Origin: Paraburkholderia translucens
GTDB taxonomy: Bacteria > Pseudomonadota > Gammaproteobacteria > Burkholderiales > Burkholderiaceae
Reading direction: 5' to 3'
DNA length: 64,000 nt
NCBI RefSeq assembly: GCF_020881035.1
Contig: NZ_JAJITC010000007.1
Span: 248,001-312,000, forward strand
Position 1 is the stretch's first letter, and the number at the start of each line of letters is the position of its first letter. Under the pieces are notes generated by a model that was not told where the DNA came from, made no database searches, and worked only from the letters and a program-made list of their open reading frames with translations. This document shows positions 43,295 through 54,496 of this stretch, one piece after another. The position numbers and the translations under genes were made by a program.

Positions 43295-44446
43295 TCAACC
43301 CCGATAAAGCGCGGTGCTCAGGTAGTGACGGCGCAGCTCCCGCAACGCCGAAGCGCACGCGGCGCTGGCCGGCAGTGCGAGCAGAATGCCGAAGAACCCG
43401 AACACCTTCCCGAACGCCAGCAACGAGAAGATGACCGCGAGCGGATGCAGACCGATGCGCTCGCCGACGAGCCGTGGTGTGAGAACGACGCTTTCGAGGA
43501 TCTGGCCGACTCCGTACACGAGCGCCACCGCTCCTACGCCGTACCAGTCCCCGAATTGCAGAACCGCGGCGACAAGCGCAGACGTCAGCGCTGTCGCAAA
43601 TCCGATGTACGGAATGACGACGGCCAGGGCCGTGAGGAGACCCACGGGCAACGCGATGCGTAATCCGGCCATTGTCAGCGCGGCCGGGTAGAAGACGGCC
43701 AGCACCGCGACGACGGCAAGCTGCCCTCGCAAGTACTGCGACATCATGTGATCGACTCCGGCGACGAAGTCCCGCGTTTTTGCGAGCCAGCGCCGTGGCA
43801 CGAAGCTTTCGATCCGTTCCAGTGCTTCGGGCCGGTCATACAGCAGATAGAACAGCACGAGTGGCAAGATCACGAGGTTTCCCGCTACGTCGATCATCGC
43901 GCTGCCGCCCGTGCGCAGATATTGCCAGACGGCGAGGACAGCATCGTGCTCGCTTGCCATCAGGTGCGCGGCCAGTGCGGCGCGCAGACTCGTCCAATCA
44001 GGCCGGAAGTCGATTCCAACGGAAGCAAGCCACGGCTTGCTGGCCGCCTCGAGTTTCGATGCAAGCGAAGGAATCTGCCCGGTCAGCTCGGGGCCTTCCA
44101 TCCGGACAACCACGAATACCAGCAGAACCAGCAGCGCCACGAGCGCAACGAATAGCGCCATCATGACCAGCGCTGCAAGACCGCGCGGCGCGCGCCGACG
44201 GACCAGCCACTCCACGCCCGGCTGGAGAACATACGCGATCATCGCGCCGAGCAGAAAAGGCGTCAGCACGGAGCGCAGGGTCCACAGCAGCACGCCGGCC
44301 GACAAGGCAACAGCGCCCCAGAACAATGATTGGCGATAGTAGGCGGTCACGGTCGCGTCTTTTGTTGCGGGTTCACCGGGCGCTTCGATGGCACCGAGGG
44401 TTCCGGTTTTCGCTTGACCGACTCCAGCGACGTGTCGCTTTTCCAT
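43295..44446 (-). CDS. AI-2E family transporter (PerM/UPF0118 family)
   Basis: 383 residues, 7-8 membrane spans. Family segments visible: LFWGAVALSAGVLLWTLRSV, LTPFLLGAMIAYVLQPGVEW, NLVILPLVLFYLLYDRPEAL, AVVIPYIGFATALTSALVAA and near the end LAVIFSLLAFGKVFGFFGIL. The family includes exporters of AI-2-like molecules and Na+(Li+)/H+ antiporters, so function is not fixed. The cytosolic first 35 residues are polar. It is convergent with tetR (41-bp gap) and ends the ordinary chromosomal block; to its right lies the gap before the defence island. Confidence 0.88.
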   Translation of the reverse strand: MEKRHVAGVGQAKTGTLGAIEAPGEPATKDATVTAYYRQSLFWGAVALSAGVLLWTLRSVLTPFLLGAMIAYVLQPGVEWLVRRRAPRGLAALVMMALFVALVALLVLLVFVVVRMEGPELTGQIPSLASKLEAASKPWLASVGIDFRPDWTSLRAALAAHLMASEHDAVLAVWQYLRTGGSAMIDVAGNLVILPLVLFYLLYDRPEALERIESFVPRRWLAKTRDFVAGVDHMMSQYLRGQLAVVAVLAVFYPAALTMAGLRIALPVGLLTALAVVIPYIGFATALTSALVAAVLQFGDWYGVGAVALVYGVGQILESVVLTPRLVGERIGLHPLAVIFSLLAFGKVFGFFGILLALPASAACASALRELRRHYLSTALYRG

Positions 44447-44954
44447 GAGTTCTCCTGCTGGTTAGCGCGCAATCGGGCAGATTCATGTGCGCAATTCGTT
44501 GTTGCGGAATGGGACACTGCACGCACGCCGCTGCACGACCGGCACACATCTCGCGCCGCCCCATTGTCATACACGTCATAAATGATACACTTATCATCTA
44601 TGATACAAAAACAGTTTTTTGGTGGGCGTGGCGGAATTGCGATCCAGTTCGATACGACAAGACAGGGCAGCCCAAGGCGCCCCGGGAGGTACTGTGGCGG
44701 AAGGCAGCAGATTCCAACAGTGGCCCGCAAAGCCCCGCCAGGTTTGACTCCCACTCTGCCTGACGATGGCCTACCCATCATCCTACCCATACAGCAAGGT
44801 CAATCGCTTGGACAGACCAGAAAATGCCACGCGGGCGCTTCCGATCCGGTCCTTGCGAACTGGCATCGAATCACCACCCGATCATTCCCACTTGATTGTC
44901 AATCAATGGCCAAAACCCTTATGGGACAATGGTTCCGCCAATTCGCAATGGGAT

Positions 44955-44990
44955 GATACCGCCAGTGATACCGAAAAATCTTTCCAGCAC
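44955..44990. repeat. composite direct repeat, copy 1
   Basis: Pattern GATACCG-N5-GATACCG-N5-TCTTTCCAGCAC. Copy 2 at 45084-45120 has GATACCG-N5-GATACCG-N6-TCTTTCCAGCAC. The fixed blocks are identical and only the spacers differ, which looks like a duplicated multi-site recognition element or a decayed repeat unit. Confidence 0.7.
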
Positions 44991-45083
44991 TTCGCGACTT
45001 TCTGTGGATCGCAATGGAAAACCAATGGCCCCTTTTGTTTAATTGCGATGGGGACGGGATACCTGAAGGCGATTTTTGAAGGT

Positions 45084-45120
45084 GATACCGTTATCGATAC
45101 CGTCAGGCTCTTTCCAGCAC
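45084..45120. repeat. composite direct repeat, copy 2
   Basis: Second copy of the GATACCG-N5-GATACCG-N6-TCTTTCCAGCAC element. It is 129 bp downstream of copy 1 and about 760 bp upstream of the first defence gene. The two copies are in the same orientation. Confidence 0.7.
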
Positions 45121-45569
45121 GGTACGATCAAAGCCAACCGGTGCCGCGATCCTCAACTCTGGCCGAAATATCCGATGCGTCGTATCCCTGATTCCAGATC
45201 GGACGCCTGGCCGACCAACTGCAGATGTAGCCTTCTACGTCGGAACCTCGTAACGCTATAGGTTTGTGCATCGATAAACAAACGCAGGTTGCGGCCGTCA
45301 ATGCATAACGCATAAATACTCAGCTGCGCGACCTACGCAGGAAGGCGATTGCCTGATACATCGGAATTTGTCAAGATCCGCGTCTCCGCACAGAAACGAG
45401 CAGGCCCTCCGCAGATGGGTTTTTATTCGTCGACGTGATTAAATACGCTCCATATAAATGCGGTACGGGAAGAGCGTTAATGAGGCGCTCATTGCGATAT
45501 CGCTTGACTGCACATAGGGTGAATCCGGGGATGCTAGGCCAGAATCAGAAAACAGGTGGAAACGACAAG

Positions 45570-45863
45570 TTAATCACTCGCCGTCGGAAGGGGCCGGAAG
45601 GCCTCCGGCATGCCGCGAGCCATCCTGTCCTTCGCCTTTGCTTTGCGCATTTGCTCCTTCCAGTTAGCAACAGGGTTGACCGCCGGTCCCCCAGCGCCGA
45701 CGCAGACGAATTTTTCGCCGAGACTGGCGACGATTTTAGTGCGGATGTCGATCCCCTTCTGAAAATGCAGGCGGACCAAGAAGTTGCTAACGAGCCGCGG
45801 AAATTGCTCCCTCGACGATCTGGGGTACATGGTCCTGTAAACGCCTGGCAGCAGTATCGTCAT
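45570..45863 (-). CDS. possible small protein (97 aa) divergent from the ABC-3C genes
   Basis: The minus-strand frame from 45863 reads MTILLPGVYRTMYPRS..., with a stretch SNFLVRLHFQKGIDIRTKIV and a C-terminal WKEQMRKAKAKDRMARGMPE that looks protein-like. I do not recognise it. Against it: it leaves only 18 bp to the plus-strand start at 45882, so the island's promoter would have to lie inside it. A plus-strand frame (45435-45878) overlaps it and looks less real. It could be the tail of a broken gene. Confidence 0.35.
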   Translation of the reverse strand: MTILLPGVYRTMYPRSSREQFPRLVSNFLVRLHFQKGIDIRTKIVASLGEKFVCVGAGGPAVNPVANWKEQMRKAKAKDRMARGMPEAFRPLPTASD

Positions 45864-45881
45864 TCCGTGGGGATTTGAGAC

Positions 45882-47095
45882 GTGAACGCAACCAAGGCAA
45901 CAAGCCACTCGGCGGGTGATGCCGCGCTCGGATTCTACTATCAGGCGTTCTATGCATTGCGCACGCTCCTGGACCACTCGCACGACGATGCAACGGTTTG
46001 CGTCGAGACGTTGGACGACGTCGTACTCCGGTCAAGCGGGCAGACACTGCTAACCCAGCTTAAGCACTCGCTGTCGGCCGATCCGGCCGCTGTGACGCTT
46101 GCTTCGCGCCCATTGTGGCGAACGCTCAAAGCATGGATTGACGTTCTGCCGCGGCTGGTTCTCAGTGCCACGAAGTTCCAGTTGGTGACAGTTGCGCCGC
46201 TCGGTGAGGAGCCTGTACTCCAGGCTCTCCTGGACCACGAAGCGGATCGAACTGAGCTACGCGAGGCCCTCGCAAAAGAAGCACAACGCGTTGTCGACGA
46301 ACACGGTGCTGCTCTTGCTTCTGGCAATCCCAAACCTCCCCACTTAGATCGGGTCAAAGCTTGCGAGGCATTCCTCGCCTTGCCCGAGTCGACTCAAACG
46401 GAACTCCTCAAGCGCACGAGCATCATGTCCGGAGAATCCTGTATTGTCGACCTTGAGGTGGACATTGCACGCAGGCTCACACTATTTCCTGACGAGTATC
46501 GCTCACCTTTGGCTCAGCGCCTCATTGCCTGGTGGGATCTTCAGGTTATCCATACCTTATGCAATATGCGAGAGCATTCCATCGCCAGGATAGAGGTTCA
46601 GCGTGAAATCGCGCATCTCGCCGGCGAAATCGAGCGCGAGGAGTTGCTCCCCGAGTTCGAGACACTACTTCCGCCTCCCGATCATGAGGCAGATTCCATG
46701 CTCGTCGCACAAATTGCCTTGGTCGGTGGCGACGACCTGGATATTGAAGTTGCCACCCGTGAACAATGGCGTGCCTGCGAGCAACGCCACGCGTGGATCG
46801 AAAATCGCCTCGATATGGCAACGCGACTCGCTCAATACGATACCATTCTTCGCGAAGCATGGAGTGATCTTCATCGCCGCATGGCACGGGGTTGCACCAG
46901 CGATGATGACGATAATAAATGTCGTAAGGGCCTAGACATACTTCGATGGTCTCACGACGAAGCATACAAACAGGTAAGGCCTCTTGCACCGAACTGGAAC
47001 GCCCCCTATTACGTCCGCGGTTCGTATCAGACATTGGCGATGTCACTTACAGTCGGGTGGCACCCTGAATTCAAGAAACTTCTGGACAAAGACTG

Positions 47096-47096
<1 letters not shown>
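45882..47096 (+). CDS. ABC-3C system effector: nuclease-like N-terminal domain with ABC-3C C-terminal domain
   Basis: 404 residues. The N-terminal 70 residues have the pattern of PD-(D/E)xK dsDNA-endonuclease-type defence domains: GDAALGFYYQAFYALRTLLD, then VCVETLDDVVL (E42, D45/D46) and LLTQLKHSL (Q59, K61). The middle is helical. The C-terminal end (ENRLDMATRLAQYDTILREA, GLDILRWSHDEAYKQVRPLA, PYYVRGSYQTLAMSLTVGWHPEF) matches the C-terminal domain linked to ABC-three-component systems. First gene of three tightly coupled genes (1-bp overlap with the next). Predicted effector that attacks DNA once the ATPase senses infection; the catalytic residues are inferred, not proven. Confidence 0.72.
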
Positions 47097-49632
<2,536 letters not shown>

Positions 49633-49928
49633 TATGCGGCCCGTATGCGTTTCGCATAATTGGCTTCAAGTATCCTCCGAAAGCAATTTTGTCGCACGGA
49701 CGTGAACACGAGCCGTCACGCAGTGTTACATTTCTGGGTGCTCACGAGCGAAGCCCCTTAAGTCCTACCCGGTGGGGACAAAGGGGCTCTCCTCGGTCGC
49801 AGCGCGGTGATGAGTCCCGTGGCCAAAACGAACTCGCGAGTATTAAATACAGCCACGACTCGAAGCACTGGGATTCCCGGGGAAACAGGAGTTCCGGCGA
49901 CGCACACGTTGACCCGACTATTACGCCA

Positions 49929-51665
49929 ATGGCACTACCCAAGAAGACCCGCTTCCACCGCATAGTTCGTGAACTCCGAACAGTCATGGAGGAGACGCAA
50001 CTTGGTCCGGAGTATCTCATTGGTAGCGCGCTAGCCGTCTGGTGCAAGCATTCGTTCCCCGCCCTGCCGCAGTCTGGTCTACGCACGATTGCGGTGTTGA
50101 AACACGACCCTGCAGTATGCGCATTTGTCGACTTCGTGAAGGAAGAAGAGCTTCTCGAAGCTACGTACTGGTTCTCCTCGGCATATGCCCAGCTTTCGGG
50201 GGAGGAGCGTCGCAAGCAACTCGCGATGTTCTTCACACCTCCGTCCCTGACGAAGCGCCTACTCGACGACCTCTCGCAAAGCGGAGTGCACTTCGCTACC
50301 CGTAGCTTCTGCGATCCAGCTTGTGGCGGTGCCGCCTTTTTGACGCCAATCGCGATTCGCATGCGTGATGCGCTGTTACGTCGCGGAGCAAGTGCGGCGC
50401 AGATTCTCGAGCACGTGGAGTGCCACCTTCTTGGATTCGACAAGGACCCAGTGCTCTGTGAGCTGTCGAAGCACTTCCTGCTCATCGCTCTCTACGACGA
50501 AGTCGTGGCCGCCGGTCAATGCCCGACGTTTCAGGTCTACGAAGCTGACTCTCTCCTCGAGGCCGACCACCTGCTCGGCTCGCTCGACGTGGTGGTTTGC
50601 AATCCCCCCTTCAGGAAAATGCCAGCTACTGAAGTCGAAGTGTATTTTGACGCATTCAGCGATGTTATCGAGGCACAGCCGAATCTGTATTCGCTGTTCA
50701 TCGCTCTCTGCGTCAAGCTGCTTGCGCCGGGTGGCGTGTGTGCACTGGTTACACCGACCAGCTTTATGTCTGGCCAGTATTTCTCAAAGCTGCGAACTTA
50801 CCTGATTGCACAAACCACGATACTTAGCATCGGCATGGTGAGCAGCCGCCTCGGTGTGTTCATCGACGTCGAGCAGGAGACGGCGCTTACGCTCGCCCGC
50901 CGCGAAGAGGTTGGGCACGAGCAGAAGGCCGACGCCGAGGTATCCGTGGTCTCGCGGGACGGTAACTACGTTGACGTTGGACGCTGCGTTCTGCCGAACT
51001 CCGGCGCTGCCTGGCCGATTCCGCGCATCGAGAGCGATGTCGCGCTGCTAAAGAAAGCGAGCAGCTCTGAGGCCACGTTGGCCCATTACGGATATATGGC
51101 GCGAATTGGTGCGTTCGTCTGGAATCGCGACACCCGGACAACCTATGCTTCAGCCAAAAGCGCCGAGCGCGCGCGTGGTCGCACGGCGGTCCCACTGCTA
51201 TGGTCAAGTGACATTGCTCAGGACGGTACCCTACGGTTCACCGGTGCTCCGAAGGCCAACAAGGAGCACTGCTTTGTAAACATGGGCACAAAGGATCATC
51301 CATCTGTCGTACGCAGGCCTAGCGTCGTGCTTCAACGCGTCACGTCAAATGAGCAGCCGCGCCGGCTGGTCGCCGCAGCGATTCCAAAGCAACTCATCGA
51401 CACCTACGGCGGATTCGTTGGCGAGAACCACACGGTCATCCTTGAGCAGACGGCGCCCGATCCTGCGCTTGCGCCGGCACAGCTTGCAGAGTTGCTGGGA
51501 ACACCAACGGTAGACCGCTATTTCCGCTGTATATCGGGGGCAACCAACGTATCGATTTTTGAGCTGGGTCAACTACGCCTGCCTGATCCCTCCAGGCTCA
51601 AGAGGTATCTCGAACAGGGATACGACATGGCCAGCGCAGCGCGGAAGGCGTTGGGAGAGCGGTAG
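49929..51665 (+). CDS. N6-adenine DNA methyltransferase (DISARM DrmMI-like)
   Basis: About 578 residues from ATG 49929; the frame extends to 49566 but that 121-residue part is low complexity and unsuited. Motif X FFTPPSLTKRLLDDL (101-115), motif I FCDPACGGAAFLTP (128-140) for AdoMet, and motif IV VVCNPPF (223-229) for the target base; TSFMSGQYFSKLRTYLIAQT follows as in type I/IIG MTases. No separate specificity subunit is nearby, but the C-terminal part (about 380-578, with FCPLLWSSDIAQ-like and ISGATNVSIFELGQLRLP blocks) may recognise DNA. It would mark host DNA against the DISARM-like helicase/effector. A 50-bp gap leads to the next gene. Confidence 0.85.
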   Translation: MALPKKTRFHRIVRELRTVMEETQLGPEYLIGSALAVWCKHSFPALPQSGLRTIAVLKHDPAVCAFVDFVKEEELLEATYWFSSAYAQLSGEERRKQLAMFFTPPSLTKRLLDDLSQSGVHFATRSFCDPACGGAAFLTPIAIRMRDALLRRGASAAQILEHVECHLLGFDKDPVLCELSKHFLLIALYDEVVAAGQCPTFQVYEADSLLEADHLLGSLDVVVCNPPFRKMPATEVEVYFDAFSDVIEAQPNLYSLFIALCVKLLAPGGVCALVTPTSFMSGQYFSKLRTYLIAQTTILSIGMVSSRLGVFIDVEQETALTLARREEVGHEQKADAEVSVVSRDGNYVDVGRCVLPNSGAAWPIPRIESDVALLKKASSSEATLAHYGYMARIGAFVWNRDTRTTYASAKSAERARGRTAVPLLWSSDIAQDGTLRFTGAPKANKEHCFVNMGTKDHPSVVRRPSVVLQRVTSNEQPRRLVAAAIPKQLIDTYGGFVGENHTVILEQTAPDPALAPAQLAELLGTPTVDRYFRCISGATNVSIFELGQLRLPDPSRLKRYLEQGYDMASAARKALGER

Positions 51666-51715
51666 GCCACTCGTTTCTAGCTAAATCTCGGCAAATATCG
51701 GCACAGACACGAATC

Positions 51716-54496
51716 ATGGAATCGAGGAAGCAGCTTAACGACCTACGGGAGGCACAAAAGCGACGACGCGAGGAGCAGGCAAAGCTGTTCGCGTCCCGCA
51801 GGCCTGCGGCGCCGTCCACTCCACCATCACGGCGCGCCAAACGCAAAGCCGCTGCCCAGCGACTGGAAGCGGAGCCACCGCCGCCTGTCGTCCCTCGCAC
51901 CCGTGACGCGCTAATTGCGCTTTTTCGGGATGAAGGTAGGCAGCCAAGCGCGCCCTCAAGTGCGCTCGTATCTCTGGCTGACCTGTACCTGCACGCAGCG
52001 CAACATCGCTCTCGCCACCTCGCCATGGTGTGGCCGGCATCGCTAAAGACCCTGACACTTGTCCACGCGCTTGCCACGCTGGCCAGGTGGCACGAAGGGG
52101 ACAAACAAGGCGTGCGAGGGTTGCTCTTTCCGGTAAAAACGAACGCCTTCCATAGTCTCAATCACATACATTTCGACCGGCCCAGCATTCTCCGCATCGC
52201 CAACGACCTGTTCGAGGGCAATTCCGACGCGACAATCACCAGGCATATGCCGGACAAGGACCCCTTCTTCTTCTCCTTGTCAGATCGCAGCCTTCCCCAG
52301 ATTCCGGGAGAGATGTTCAATCCGACCATAGGAGAACTGCTGCCACATTTCCTCGCGACTCCTGGATTCAGTGGTTGGGGGTCGTGTGACTCCCGCCTTC
52401 TTGGTCTCATCCGAGCGAAGCTCATAAGACGAGCCCATGCCAGAGCCCTGGGAACGAACTGCGCCGTTATCGGTGCACCCGCGTCAGCGCCGGATGCCCT
52501 CTTCGCGTTGGACGGCCGCATGTCTGAGAGCGAGCTTCGGCAGGCCTGCAGGACACTCGCCAAACTCGGGGCGCCCGAGGTTGTCCTCGTGCAGGCCACC
52601 CGAGCGATACGCCTCGAAGCGTCGGGCTGGAAGGGCCGCCTCGTCCGATTCTCCCTTATGCTGGAGGAAATCTTTCGCGACAAGCCGCCTGGAGTCATTG
52701 TCGTTACAGACGATCCGTACGTCGCGTTCAGGCTAAAAGATGACCTATGGGAGCAGAACCTCAAGCGTGAGCCCGAACGGCGGTGGAACACACCTCACGA
52801 GTACAGGATTTCGGGGGTTCCAAGTAGCGTCGATGGGGATGGGCTGCTGCCGGCCGGAGGTCAAGAAACGTTGTATCCCGTTCCACGCGAGTTTGACGTC
52901 CACGTCGTAGACATGGATGTCGCAAAAGTTGCTAGCAAGCTTGCTCGGATCGCCAACGCCAGTCCTGCCGGCAAGATAGCTGCAGACTCACTCGTTCAAG
53001 CCGCATCATTCCTGTCTCGTCTCGCGGCGCTCCCTTGCGGAGTTCGACACATGTCGGAATATCTCGCTGCTCCGGAAATATCGAGCAGGACACGAGCCGC
53101 ATTCGACTGGCCCGCCCATCTCGGGGCGGTTCACGAGTTTGACCGCAGTGGCGGGCTGGGTGACAAACGGACCAGCGTCATGGAGTGCCTGGACCGCGGC
53201 TCGAAGCTGTTCACTAACTACTTCGAGGCAACACCGTTTGCTCACAAGCTTGCCAGCATCATCGCGCACGCGGCAGCCGGCAAGAAGCGAAACGTAACCG
53301 TGGTGTTTACCGGAGCGCTCTATCGATCCCTGGCAGAGCGATTCCTCGTCGAATACGGACAATACCCGGGTGGGCTTGCATATTACACCTTCCAGGAACG
53401 TGTGCATCTAGTGTCAGCTGCACATCTCGAGGAACATCTTGATGCGCTGCAATCCTCCAGCCTGGTCTTCGCGGGGCTCAATGAGGATAGCTTGCGTGTG
53501 CTGCTAACCGACGATCGCGTCCCCGCGCATTCGACCGTGTTGCTAACTCAACGAGCGAGTCAGTTCCTCCGCGCTACACTCAATTCCATCGTCGAGCGCA
53601 TGCCGGAATTCAAGTCCTACAAGCCGAGGATGGAATCCATCCTGCGCCAATTGAAGGACGTGCCAGAAGACGCCTCGGTGCTATCCACCGGGAGCTACGC
53701 CCTCCCCACTTTCCGGGTCGAGTTGTCGTCGGATGCTGTGGCTAAGGACCACGAGATACCTCAGGACTCGTGGGTCATCCGGTTCGACAGCGGCAGCGTG
53801 CAGTACCGCAGAGACACAGCAGAGGTGTACGTATACGACCCTGCTTCGCAGTATGCGTCCGACGCTGGATTCAGGGCGTGCCAGGTTCGTTCACTCGAAA
53901 TCGGCGACAGGATGTTTGTCATGTCGACCGAGCTACGCGAAATGGTCGAGCAAGTGCTACGCGACGCGGGCCTGCCCATTCAACAAGACAAGACGTTCGA
54001 AGCTGCCTTGCGCAGCTATCATGAACAGGTCCAAATCCATCTTGCGCAGCGATTTACCCAGATCACGCTTTCCGAGAAGGTACGTGCGATACGCGAAAAA
54101 ATCCTTCAGCTCGATCCGAACCAGGAAAAGGACCTACCTAGCCCTCAAGCGATGCGTCAGTGGATTGACCTTGGCCGTTCGCCTGACACTCCTTTCGACG
54201 AACTCCGTCCACAGGCGCCGCTGCGCGAGCCGACGTTCAAGGCCTTTGCCCAAGTCCTAGGGTTCTCGCCGCTTGAAGCTGCATACCAGTGGCAGCGGGT
54301 CATTTTGGCAGTACGCAACTCGCGTCGACTGGATGGCCGCCATGTTTCGGATATCTACGAATACATGCTATTGCAGCCTGAGTCCGCCATGGCCAACTCG
54401 AACATCAAGCGTCGGACGCTGACGCAACTGTTTGATGAAGCTCGCGACAATCTGTTCACAGTCGAATACGCCGGTCCCCTAAAGGAGTCGTTGTAA
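51716..54496 (+). CDS. large DISARM-associated protein, tentatively DrmE-like
   Basis: 926 residues. N-terminus (1-60) is basic, Lys/Arg/Ala/Pro rich. Then a fold with MVWPASLKTLTLVHALATLA, GLLFPVKTNAFHSLNHIHFD, a Rossmann-like APEVVLVQATRAIR plus GVIVVTDDPYVAFRLKDDL, and NVTVVFTGALYRSLAERFLV followed by HSTVLLTQRASQFLRATLNS. These read like a superfamily helicase that has lost its Walker A; I see no GKT/S. The C-terminal part (about 660-926) has a LEIGDRMFVMS segment and a helical tail. It sits exactly where DrmE or DrmD would be (between MTase and DrmA). The DrmE label is an inference from context and general build; family membership needs a profile search. Its stop overlaps the DrmA start (TAATG). 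Confidence 0.55.
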   Translation: MESRKQLNDLREAQKRRREEQAKLFASRRPAAPSTPPSRRAKRKAAAQRLEAEPPPPVVPRTRDALIALFRDEGRQPSAPSSALVSLADLYLHAAQHRSRHLAMVWPASLKTLTLVHALATLARWHEGDKQGVRGLLFPVKTNAFHSLNHIHFDRPSILRIANDLFEGNSDATITRHMPDKDPFFFSLSDRSLPQIPGEMFNPTIGELLPHFLATPGFSGWGSCDSRLLGLIRAKLIRRAHARALGTNCAVIGAPASAPDALFALDGRMSESELRQACRTLAKLGAPEVVLVQATRAIRLEASGWKGRLVRFSLMLEEIFRDKPPGVIVVTDDPYVAFRLKDDLWEQNLKREPERRWNTPHEYRISGVPSSVDGDGLLPAGGQETLYPVPREFDVHVVDMDVAKVASKLARIANASPAGKIAADSLVQAASFLSRLAALPCGVRHMSEYLAAPEISSRTRAAFDWPAHLGAVHEFDRSGGLGDKRTSVMECLDRGSKLFTNYFEATPFAHKLASIIAHAAAGKKRNVTVVFTGALYRSLAERFLVEYGQYPGGLAYYTFQERVHLVSAAHLEEHLDALQSSSLVFAGLNEDSLRVLLTDDRVPAHSTVLLTQRASQFLRATLNSIVERMPEFKSYKPRMESILRQLKDVPEDASVLSTGSYALPTFRVELSSDAVAKDHEIPQDSWVIRFDSGSVQYRRDTAEVYVYDPASQYASDAGFRACQVRSLEIGDRMFVMSTELREMVEQVLRDAGLPIQQDKTFEAALRSYHEQVQIHLAQRFTQITLSEKVRAIREKILQLDPNQEKDLPSPQAMRQWIDLGRSPDTPFDELRPQAPLREPTFKAFAQVLGFSPLEAAYQWQRVILAVRNSRRLDGRHVSDIYEYMLLQPESAMANSNIKRRTLTQLFDEARDNLFTVEYAGPLKESL

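Larger units (their letters stand above)
44447..45569. other. gene-poor left flank of the defence island
   Basis: About 1.1 kb where no open frame looks like a real protein; the ORFs (for example 44766-45191) have odd composition and no family signature. It is less GC-rich than the flanking genes. It contains the composite repeat listed separately, a TGATACA-rich patch near 44583-44608 and a 6-bp inverted repeat AATGAG-GCG-CTCATT near 45479. It looks like decayed mobile DNA marking the island's edge. No integrase, tRNA or att core could be identified. Confidence 0.5.

Noticed and set aside
45435..45878. 147-aa plus-strand frame just before the ABC-3C effector gene
   Set aside because: Composition is uneven and no domain is visible; the region more likely carries the island promoter or the small minus-strand frame.
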